From Ridgeia piscesae (Eukaryota > Annelida > Polychaeta > Sabellida > Siboglinidae), in assembly GCA_025642075.2 (NCBI GenBank), contig JAODUO010000433.1, forward strand, positions 286,501 to 350,500: a stretch of DNA of 64,000 nt, given 5' to 3'. Shown here in pieces: positions 12,301 through 24,300 of this stretch. The notes beneath the pieces were generated by a model. The model saw nothing but the letters and a program-made list of their open reading frames with translations, made no database searches and was not told the origin of the DNA. Within the stretch, counting starts at the first letter, position 1; each line of letters opens with the position of its first letter. The position numbers were made by a program, and so were the translations under genes.

Positions 12301-15300
12301 CTGTATTTGACAATGTTTACTTTTATCCAGAATCCCATCAAGATAAAAACGTAGCACTATGTACGTTGTCTGTGAAGACGTGTGTGGTGTGGAGTGAGTA
12401 GAAATGATGTTTATTTGCAACATGGCAAATTTATTTTACTGTTTTCCATTGTTTATTGGTGTGTGTGGTTGTGTGATGACTACAAATGGGGTGACTGTAC
12501 TAGTGTGGTTTTTGTACAACTGTGGGGGAGGTAACTGTGTTACTTGGGGCGAGTGTACTATTTCGGGTGACTTTACCAATGGGGTGTTTGTACTACTTGG
12601 ATGACTGTTGGGGTAACTGTACTGTTGGATGGCTGTACTTCTGGATGAGTGTACTTCTGGATGGGTGTACTGTTGGATGACTGTACTTCTGGATGAGTGT
12701 ACTGTTGGATGACTGTACTTCTGGATGAGTGTACTGTTGGATGACTGTACTTCTGGATGAGTGTACTGTTGGATGACTGTACTTCTGGATGAGTGTACTG
12801 TTGGATGACTGTACTTCTGGATGAGTGTACTGTTGGATGACTGTACTTCTGGATGAGTGTACTGTTGGATGACTGTACTTCTGGATGAGTGTACTGTTGG
12901 ATGTCTGTACTTCTGGATGAGTGTTGACTGTAGAGGTGACTGTACTTCTGGATGAATGTACTGTTGGATGAATGTACTTCTGGATGACTGTACTTCTGGA
13001 TGAGTGTACTTCTGGATGACTGTACTGTTGGATGACTGTACTTCTGGATGAATGTACTTCTGGATGAATGTACTTCTGGATGAATGTACTGTTGGATGAG
13101 TGTACTTCTGGATGACTGTACTGTTGGATGACTGTACTTCTGGATGAATATACTGTTGGATGACTGTACTTCTGGATGAGTATACTGTTGAGGTGACTGT
13201 ACTGTTGGATGACTGTCATAAAACAAGTATCATTTCAGATAATTTGAAAGTTTGGTTCGTTCATTCACAAAACCAACGAGCATTGTCAAATGATGACAGA
13301 TGAGTGTGCTGTTTTCCTGCGTATTGATACTGGTGTGAGTCGTGTCACTGTGATTCGTGATGTCAACACGACCAATCACTGTCCGATGCTAGCAGAAATG
13401 AAAGGGTGTCAGGTTTCAAGGTGGTTTGTGGGAAAATAAGGTATTAGAATTTCACATATTTTTCAAGTCAGTGGAGGTTAAATATGCTGTGAAATTTTTG
13501 ATAAGACCTATTCAAATTTTATAGGAAATGTAGAAAACATCATAATGGCCGCCTACGGGAAGTCGAATGAGGTCTGTAGTCTCCCACTTAGTGGCTAATG
13601 TCAACATAAAGGGTCACCCCAAAATAGGGGCGTCTACTAACAATGCCAAACAAGGAATCTGAATGACTAAACACACCGTCAGGTTTGGGCGAGCGACCTA
13701 TTTAAAGCTACTACTCTACTTTTTTGTATATATAGAACAAACGTGTGACTAGTCTAGTGACCCTAACTGTGAGGTGGCCATATTATGGAGGTGACCATAA
13801 AGCTGTATAGTGATATGCATCACACATCAGTGTTTTCTTTATTTGTGCATGCATCCTGACTTTCAATCAGCCACGTCTTATAAAACACTGATTTTATATA
13901 GTATTGACTATTGAGCCCAAATTTTTTTAATATTTAGATGCGGAATGTTTAACAACCATTTCAAGAGGATCTAAAACCAAAGGGCCTGGCGCTTTTGTTG
14001 AGTTGAGATGGAATGACACATGGGTTGAATGTCCCAGAGAAGTTGAGACGGTGTTCGATTGAACAATTCTGTCAGTGAGTAAAGTGTAAAGCCTTTTGAG
14101 CAATTGTGAGGATAATTCAGGCCTTCATGCAGGGTCAAATATTTGCCAATAAAAAATATTCTTTTTGGCTCACTTTTTTGTAAGTCCTGTAATATTTCTA
14201 CCCATCCAACTGACAGGTGGACAGTTCTACATATAGCTGTGCAAAGATTGGAGACTGCGCTTTTTAATTAAATCAAATGTAAGGCTGTAAAGTTGGTTTT
14301 AGGTAAACGGATGGACAGAACTTTCAGGAACAAAAAATTCACATTATTCACTCTGCATACATTAAGTCTGGATTGTACATGTTTCCTGGACATTATTAGT
14401 GGTAAACAAATCATCCTGCATAAGGGCCTGTTACCAGGGTTGTTGTCAAGAACTCGTATTCGCTCAAATGAACCTGCCACACAACATTACTGGATTACTG
14501 GTACGCAATCCAGTATCCATAATGTCAATTTCAGTTATACGATAGTTAAAAACCATGCCTTGCCTTTCTTCTAATGCCATCATCCTACTTAGACTTGCTT
14601 CAACAACCCTTGCTGTCATTCCTGCAAGTTATCCACGGATCTATGTTTACTTACAAGTCAGCCAGTTATCAGACTATCAAGACCACTCAACTGCTCTGAA
14701 ATACTGGCTGGTTCACTGCAGCCAACAGTTTGTGGCCTACCTAGATGAAGCTATCTTTTCCACTGGCTGTCATTATCAGACAATTTTCGTAGGTTCCGTA
14801 ACGAGAAAACAAGACGAACCAGAGAGTTATAGAATACATTTATTACCATCACAGATTGGTCAATATACATGACTTTCTGAAAGCTGTAGTACAAGTCTAC
14901 AGCTGCACCAAAATGTATTGCATGCATCATTGGACAAATGCCGGGATACTATTCAAAAATATAATTTATGCAGAAAGATAACATACGATTATTACCATTA
15001 TATTGGCTCTTTTCTATAATCTTATCTCATTCTACAGACTAAACTAAATATCATTGGACATAATACTTCTCAAACAAAGGCGCAATCACTGGCAAGTTAT
15101 CATGGAAGACAAAGACCCAGTAAGACTAAGCATAAAAGCAGCACTTTTTACAACTTTTTTTTATAAAGAATTCAATGTTGAGGTGAAAACATGAGAAAAG
15201 CTGCACAAATATTTGTCTGAAATGTTCTTTGTGAAATAACATAAATAGTTCTTTTGTGTTTATCACACAAGTAGAAATATCTCTTACACATGATGATTAC

Positions 15301-18300
15301 GCAGAATAAAAAATGCAATGTTATGGAATTCAAAAACAATAATATTCTAGCTCAGATTAATGTCATAGCCTTCCCAGTTTGGCATTATAATGGTTTTTTC
15401 TCAAACAAACTTTTATACAAACTGATATTATTTTACAATTAACAGCTGTCAACACACAGCCTGTGCCTAATCATCATATGTTAGATGCAGCGCCATCTCT
15501 ATTTACTTGCTCTAACTGGATTTTATGCCAGCTGACAGTCATTACAAACACTTGAGACTAATCAAAAACAATCAATGATCTCACGTTGACCAACTAGGAA
15601 TGTAGTACTGTAACTGATATTGTGTCTTCTCAGAGACTTTAACACATGTATTGTGTCTTCTCAGAGACCGTGACACAGGTATTGTGTTCGCTTATCCTAC
15701 ATCTTACACCAGTAACAGTCATCAACACACTAAGAAATTAGAAGCTTTGCTGCTTCACGTCAGTTAACAAGTCCTAACTGCCAACAATGGCACCTTTCAA
15801 CAGCACACCGAACCACCAAAACATAACAATCTACCTTGATGCTTACACAAAACACTTATCTTTGTGTGCATAAATGAGCCAATGAGGAAGAAAGTGGGAT
15901 TGAATACATAGCAGTGCGCTGAACCGCATCAATGTTCTGCTGGCGTTGTCACTACTGCTGATGCAGCAAATTGGTGATAAAATTACTTTCATGTATGCGA
16001 CTCGTCCTCCACACCTGGCAGCAAATGTCTCAAAGTATCGACTCCGCAATCGACATGTATATCAGTTTGCAACAATTTACGTACAGAATAACGTGAACTT
16101 GTAATGCAACCGAGACTTAGGTAACAAAAATAGTGCGGTTTGACTAATCCCGCAAGGCACGTTCAGCTCAGGTGGCACCGAGAGTTCACTATATTAACAC
16201 TCGAACAACACTTCTGGCACATTCGAAGGCAAGGCATGGTTTTCACCCTACATATCCAATGATATGTTCTCATAACAAACTGACATTGACAACAACACGG
16301 GCTGGCATTTTCATCTCGTTAGAACGGTAGATTTTTCTGTCACTGTCGGCAACAACTCGTCAAAATGGCACTCAACAATCACAACATCTGAAGGATAAAC
16401 CCAACAATATCTTAATTTGAAAAGTATCCATCTGTCTACCACCCGCTAAGGTAATTCATAGTAGGGTGGTCAACTGTTTCATCTCACAGAATTAGTGGAA
16501 TTTACTGCATTATTTGTCAGAAAAAATTTACTGCATGAGAAATATTTACCCCACACTCCTAGTAACAATCATGCCACACAGAGACAACTAATGTTCAGCG
16601 AAGTTAACAAATGGTGAAAAACGTGCCTTACCTTTAAGAAACACCAACTACATGTTTTGGAAGATGCTTACGAACGCAGCCAGAACTTTCCATCACACAA
16701 ATTGCACAAGACGCAAACACCAGTACCTTTTTGAAAATATAAACCCGCAAAAATTCACTTTCAGCTGAAGCTCACGGTTATCTCACCTTTCATGCCTGTG
16801 TCGTGTTTTTCTCGCTGTTTCTGGCCGCGTGACCTGTCACCTTTGCTCTTCTTCTCCTGGTGGGGGTCATAGACATCACCACTTGACTTCTCTGACATTA
16901 CCGTCGCACTAGTGACATCGTCACTGTCATCGTCAGAAGTGGCGTCAACAGCTTCCGACTGGCTCGTACTGTCCTCGAGTAATTCCTTATGCAGAACACG
17001 TTGGGCTTCGATATCAGCTCGACTGCGCTTCACGACCTTCACCTTGGAATCATCGCCTTCGTTTTCGGCCTCGGCATTCGAGTCACAGTTCATTGGCTGT
17101 ATTTCAAACAGAGGTTCGAAACTGAGCGAGGCGAATAAGTCTTCTGGTTGGTCATGTTTGCCAGGACTACTGTCACTGGTGGTGCTTGTGTCCTTTCTGT
17201 CAGGTGCGCCATCGACCTGCACCACCCGTGTCTTAGGCGGCTCATCCTTGTCACAATCTACCTTCTTCTTCGACTTTGACTCAGTTGCTGAGCTTCCTTC
17301 GTCACTCTTGCCATTCAACTGTGGTTTATCCGTAACTGCATCTTTGATCGGGGAGGTGTCACTGGCGTCATCTGTCTGATTGTTGGTGGCGCTATCTGGT
17401 GGATCGTCACTGACATCCATGACGTCAGCTTCAGCACCACTGCTACCATCTGTGTCCCCGGCCTTAGATCTAACCCCTGCGTCGCCGTTATGAAGCTTCT
17501 CCTTCTCTGAAGTTGACTTCTCGTTGTCCGAATGCTGCCCATTCGTGAGCACCACATCTGCATCCGAAGTCTCAGCGTCACTACTGGGTTTACTCGGCAA
17601 ATCTTTGTCGTTTTCTTTTCCCATAGGTTTCGATTTGTCTTTCTTTGCTTCTGTATTATGCGGAGCAGACGTTTTGTCGGTTTCTTTCTCATCGGAAGAC
17701 TTGCTTGCCTCGGATTTGTCACCTTCCTTCGATTCCTTTCCGGATTCCTTTCCGGATTCCTCATCCGGTTTTGTGGCCGGTTCACGGTCCTTCCTGTGGT
17801 CCGTGGGAGGTATGGGGCTGTCCTTAGTCTGCTCCTGCTCCCGTCTGGCCTGCCTGAGCAGTCTGCGGGCCTCCCTGTCACTGACAGCCTTCTTCCTGGC
17901 TGCCTCCTCATCCTCCTTATTTTGTAGCCTCTGTGCCAAGGACACGGTGTCATCGCTGTCCTCCGCATCTCCCTTTCTTCCCTTACTTTCACTCCGTCTC
18001 ACTGCCTTCCTTGGACTTCCTCCCTCATCCCCAGACCCGCGACGTTGCCGCTTGCTGTCGGGCGATCCGCCCTTCTCCAGCGACACCCTCAGTTGGAAGC
18101 CCTTCCGCTTAGCGCCCGATTTTGGACTTCTCGACGCCCTCCCGCCTTCTGACTCGGCCTCGGAGTGATCCTTGCTGCTCGACTCTCTCGCGGATTTCGC
18201 ACTGTTCTCCTTCGCTGAATCTTTCACCGGGCTCTCGTCATCCGAAGCTGTCCGACAGTATGACCACCACCTCGGAACTCTGGCGTGGTGGGGCAGGTTT

Positions 18301-21300
18301 GCCCGCATTCTGCGTAATGACGCCCGATCGGGCAGACGGCACGTTACTGTTCTTCGCAGCCGACATCGGCATCCTCACCAGCTTCCCGTCGGCAGTCCTC
18401 ATGAGGATCACCTTTGGTTGGTTCTGGTTAACCGGGGACCCGTGTTTCACCATGCTGACGGGCCTGACCTGTGCCACGACGGGGTTCGTGCGTGCCTGCT
18501 GCGGCCGCGAACGCATGACCTGCGTCGAGTGCGCGTACAGCGTGATGTCGTCGAATGACTTCTTGAACGCGGTCATCGCTCGCTTCAGCTTGTTCCCGAC
18601 CTCGCGACGCACGAACTGTTCGCTGACGCCGCCGTGCTTTGCGATCGAGCGCAGGTCGTCCTTCATGGACGTCAGAAGGAGGTTCATCGACTGGGTCGAA
18701 GCCAGCATGCGGTCAAGGATCGTTCCGCAGTTGAACTCATTGATGGCGATGTCCCACTGGACGCTGGTCGGCGGTACCGTCCGACCTGACACCACCTGTA
18801 CTGGACTGTTCACATGGCCAGGCATCCGCGCACCGGGGATTGTCTTCACAGCCATACGCTGCTGCTGTTGCTGTTGTATCAGTCGCTGCTGTTGTTGCTG
18901 CTGGATAGTCATGAATGTCTGCTTGGGTGGCTGCTGCTGCTGCTGCTGCTGCTGCGGCTGACCCACCACTGGCCCAGCCTGCTTCGGCTTCACCCGCGAG
19001 TCCTTCTTGGCGTTCTGACGCGCCCTCTCCTTCTTCTCGTTCTCCTCTATCGCCACCAGGATCGACGTGCACTCGTCTATGAGCGGGGCGAGGGGTTTCG
19101 GGTCACACACGTAGCAGTACCACTTGATGTTGTCACCTGCAAGCACATAGCATGTTAGAGCGGTGTCATTGCATGTTTTTTGAGGACATTTCTGCCAGAG
19201 CAGTCCAGTCTTACAAAGTTGCATACTTAGGGGAGCATCATGCCAAAGCATTCTACATTCATAATATGCCAGGGCAATATAGGTTCATGTTTAGGGTGAC
19301 ATTACCCCAAAGCTGTCTAGTATGATGGTGATCTAACACTAGACGCCCAACAACCAACCTGCGTCAAGTAGGTTGGATAGCTCCGTGCGGCCGAGGTTGC
19401 GTTTTATGCAGGCCTTGCAGAAGGCGTTGTGGCAGTAGTCGCAGCAGATGAGGTTCCCGCCGTCTCCGCACCAGCGACACTGTTCATCCATGCCCTCTGA
19501 GTCCTGCTCGATTTCGTCACTTGTATACCACGTATAGCACCGCTGAACACAACATGACACCGGTGAGAGCAAATCTAAATATGTTAAAACAAGACTCCTT
19601 ATTATAGAACTAATACATTTCGACTGACATCAACATTTCAACTGCCATCTGGTGAGCAGTGAAGATGCAAGTCCTGGTAAAGGCCATCAACATTGTTGTG
19701 AGTCACATTTAGTAGTAATCTTGTTTTACTGTGGTATTCTTTCAACTTGAACACTTTCAAGAAATCTAAGTATCTTTAGCATCTTGTAACCTGTCAGACT
19801 ATGCTTTATGTAACGAAATGTTCTGATAATTGGTCATAAAGCCCACGAATGTTCAACATTTTAAATTTGACATTTGAATTATAATAAATTATTGTCATGG
19901 TTACTTTTGTGAATGGAATTTTATAGGATTACAATTACCAAGTACAATACATTCCTCTGTTTACAATCATTATTTTATTAATTTTCCACAGGCCACAATG
20001 TTACCACTTTCCAGGACTATATTCAAAAACTGATTCAAATTTCACGGCATGAAAATGCTGGCTGTACAATTTGTTTTAAATGTTAGCATTTTGTTTGCAC
20101 TCCAAACGACTATGTGCTCAACATACATACCTTGCAGATCAACACCTTGAGGACCGGGTGTCTCTTGGCCGAGCCTGGGGTATTGGGGTTGATTTGTTTG
20201 TTACAGGCAGAACAGACAACTACACTGAGGTCACATGACACCTTGTGTGTCTTCTTGTTGTGTCGGAACTCAGGGCCATTGTAGATGGGCTGACAGTCGA
20301 GTACAGCCTCGGGTTGGACAACCACAGTGCCTGGAGCAAACGAGGAAGTATAGGTAACTACAGTGATTAAAATTCTAGGGCCCATTACACAGTCTTAGGA
20401 GCTTACATTATATTATTTTATAAATAAAATGTAACAAAACGAACGTTGATTGAACTATTAAACAGACTAATGTATTAGTGTTGTCCTATTTTCCAGTGGC
20501 AAGTCGGTCTGTAACCAGTGCAATGACCCATTGGGCAATCAGGCCAGTGTCAATCTCGAGCCCTGGAATGAAATGCCGTTGAAATTATCCTGTGTTTAGT
20601 GAATTTCAACAATTAAAAAAAAACATAATGTCAATTTCATGATACTATATCAACATATTCACAGCATCCATCATAAAGTAATTTAGTAAAGCAAATGGGT
20701 ATTAATTTTGTCCTAACACAACCATGGCCACAGCATTTTTTGATTAGATCATGACATAGTTTGGCTGATATTGCAATGATCTAATTACACTGTACCATGA
20801 ATAGATTCAGAATGTAACACAGATAGTATTTATTATACCAACAGCAACAGTTGTATCCATCAACTCACAATTTCAGGACTATGTGTTCAATGTTTTCACT
20901 AAAAAATTGCAAATGTATTGTTTTAGGTTTATGGAAAATACAGTTAAATACTACATTTCAAAGCACTTTCGCATCCCTAATAGTACTTTCATTTCTTCAC
21001 TGCTTCAGCCTAGCTTACTTTGTGATTAATTTGATAAAACTGTAGTCCAGTGCTTCACGTTTGAAAAACCCAGCTCAATAAATCGCTCGCCTAAATGCGA
21101 AATAATTTGGAGTGATTTTTACTTCTTCTTTCCACCAGGTGGCATTCTATGTTATCGCATGGCGGTGCCACTGTGTGAATGGTGTCATGCGGCTGGTTTT
21201 GGAAAGCAATCTTTTCGGTTACGCATTTACTTACTTAGCGCCTCGTAAACATCTGGATCGCGTATGTACATCTAAACACATAATTTACTATGTCAGTCAT

Positions 21301-24300
21301 CTTATTAGCGTTATGAACGTTCTTAGTCTCTTCATGAGACCAGCCCCTGGCTTGTTGTAGACAAGACAGCCGGTTAATTCAGGATGTTACGCACACACAA
21401 TTTTGAAGAACTTAGTTAGCACCACATTTCACGTGGTCTGGTGACGGGAACAATTATCGTAATTAGCGTGAGCGATAAATCGCTCCCTAGATGGGTGATT
21501 TGCATGAGCGATAGGGATCGCTCGCCTTAAAAATGAAGCACTGGTATTCATAACAAAATCAATATGGGCCTGGCTTCTACATAAACAGCGAACAGTTAAC
21601 AATTAAACAGAACTAGTCTGAACAACCACACACCTTCTGGTATGATGAAATCTGAATCCATATCATTCTTGCTGCTTGTGTCCACCAACATCACATTGTC
21701 TGCGTCGACTTCCATGTCCGCACTGGTGCTGGGCTTTGGGCTGTCACAGGCAGGACTGCCCGACAGACTGTGGGGGGTAGAAACGGACTGCCCAGGGGTG
21801 TCATCGATGTCATCCTCTGGGAAGTCACCCTCCAGCATCTCCTGTATGCGAGCGTAGAGACTGTTCGTCTCTTCATCTTCCTCCGACTCCACCACCTTCC
21901 TGGTCACCTTCGGTTTCCTTTTGAAGATAAATCAGGGCGTCAGGTTCAAAGCATAGTATCACTATCGCTACCTGTTAGAATCACTTCACCAGACATGTGC
22001 TGCGGTGGTCAGCGAAGTGACCGGTGCAGACAGCAAGTGTTCGTTTCAATAGCGAGTTTATGCTAGACGCTGCAGGTACACAGGATCACAATACTCTCCC
22101 ACATCTCTCCTGCTTTTCCAAGCTACACTGTTTTAATTGCAAAGACATTTCTATAAGAACTCAATTATTATGTTATTGCTGCATTGAATGTATTTTTTTA
22201 CAACTCTACCAATTCCACGGCTGTCGTATTAGTAAGATTGTGGTATATAGGCTGTTTATATTTGCATACTCGTACCTGCGCGAAGACCCACTCCTGTGCT
22301 CGTTTTCCTGAAAATTAGAAATGCAAATAGTTACCTTTTAATGATGCATTTTTACCTGTTAAATTATGTATTACCTAACAATAATGATGACTTTCCAATC
22401 AATTATAATTTAGTAAAGTAGCGTGAAAATATATTGCGATCACTTGTTCAACAAATTACTACTGTTAGGTCTGGTACTTTAGTAAACGATCTAACTACAA
22501 ATGAGACTTAAATCGGAGTTATTTGTAAAAAGAGATGAACAAGACACCATATAGAAGACCAGCAACATAAGTGAACTGGCTGCCAAAATATGATTTTTTT
22601 ATATAGCATAATAAAATTGCTATTTTATTTTATCATCATAACTGATGAAGTTTGGTTCAATATCTGAAACATAATCGATTGCAACACAAACGTAATCGAT
22701 TGCAATACAGATTTTTAATAGCACGTTTCATTCACAAATATATTTTCATGCACTGGTTGTTAAGGAACCCCCCCCATTGGCTGGTTAACTCTTTACTGGG
22801 CAGACAGTCTTCTTATTTTTACACCCTGCTGTGCGCAGACAATTTTAAGATGGCAGCCATCTGTGAATTACGCTGCATGTTGTTTGCATTAAAATTCGAA
22901 TAACTCGACAATCTATGCATGAAAATATATAAAAGAAATTGAACTGTACATGGAATGATTGTGTGAGTAAAATGTGTTATTAACATTTATGTGTTGCAAT
23001 CAAATACATTTCAGATCTTGAAGCAAACTTCAACATTTATTATTACAAAATAAATAAGCAACTTCATCATGCTACATATTAACTGTTTACTGGGTAGACA
23101 GCCTTCTTATTTTACATCCTATGTAAACAATGCCAACGCGACTGAAGACAAAAATCATGCCATAATTTACAAAATGGCTATCGTTTACCGAATTTATCCT
23201 ATTGCCGAATGGAATGTTCTTTTCATATGTAAAATCAACATTCGAATAAAGAAATAGAGGACACTCTTTTCACAAATTAAATAGATGCTCCCTTATCAGA
23301 AGCAATATGACCATAGTGCATATTACTAAAATACCCTAAAATAAATAAACCAAACGAAGTACGGACGGTGATCCGATCAACAAAATGGCTGCATATCGGT
23401 GAAATGAACATGCCGCCGACGGGTCATTCTCTTCGTATCTCAACAACAAAACATCGTACAGACAACGTAGATGGACGATAACAGGGTCTCCGTGATCGCT
23501 GTCAACATTATTCATGTTGCAAACATCGATATCCAACTTGAAATCGTCCAGAAATGATCTCAGTAACATCCGCCAAATGCTGCACGATGTCTGAGGTCAA
23601 CTAGACGAACGCACCAACATCCTCCCAAATAAACTCACTTAATTCGCAAAACAATTTTTTTTCACAAGATGGCGACAGCACGTTTCCGTGACCTACATAG
23701 AGCTTAGATCAGCAGTTTCAGCTGGCTGGTTAGTGTAAAAAAGGATCTGTTCGCGGTAAATGAAAGGCCCATTAACTGTGACTTTACAGGGCGGTTTTGG
23801 ACGGTCTGCACGTACGAGGGGTTGGGCGGTTTTGGACGGTCTGCGCAGTAAAGAGTTAAAGCTGAATAAGGCGGTACCCTCAAGCTGAAGTTAAATCAAA
23901 GATGGAGTCAAGTCACATAGACCGTTACATTTTGACACATTTCTAAGGACAAATCCACTAATTTACTTCATTCTGATGATAACAAGAAAGCGAACAAGTG
24001 GATAGATGATATAAGATGCACGGACATGCTATTTGAGGCAACATTTGTCCATGGAAACATACATTGAAGGCATCGAAGTGAGATCAACCAACAATAGAAC
24101 CTATTTTCACCCACCTTGCACCATGCCATATTTTGGGTGACAACAAAGTTAATATTATTTTTAAAGAAGTTAACTACTTCACAAATAAAGTTACACTGAA
24201 ATGTTGACGATAGTTGTTACTTTAGTATATTCGGATATTATTTCTAAGAAACAAATAAAAAAATGAATGTCACAAATTTGCATAATTCTGCTTAGCGACA

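Larger units (their letters stand above)
19543..21633. other. ATRX introns 4 and 5
   Basis: Intron 19543-20130 shows nothing. Intron 20331-21633 contains the hAT-like element described separately. No additional coding exon is required by phase. Confidence 0.6.

Noticed and set aside
10000..13226. Long minus-strand reading frames (up to 284 codons) rich in Ser, Gln, Tyr and His
   Set aside because: They are translations of the tandem satellite in changing frames, lie within an ATRX intron and have no splice or family support.
14268..14872. Overlapping short reading frames on both strands
   Set aside because: No family resemblance or splice context; intronic background.
18238..18308. A 37-nt intron (GTGGTGG...GACGAG) to explain the ATRX frame change
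   Set aside because: Too short for an animal intron and it would remove the acidic/hydrophobic motif; a one-base indel is simpler.
23336..23569. 77-codon minus-strand reading frame as a gene or ATRX exon
   Set aside because: It lies inside the piggyBac-like element, has no recognised similarity and is not needed by exon phases.
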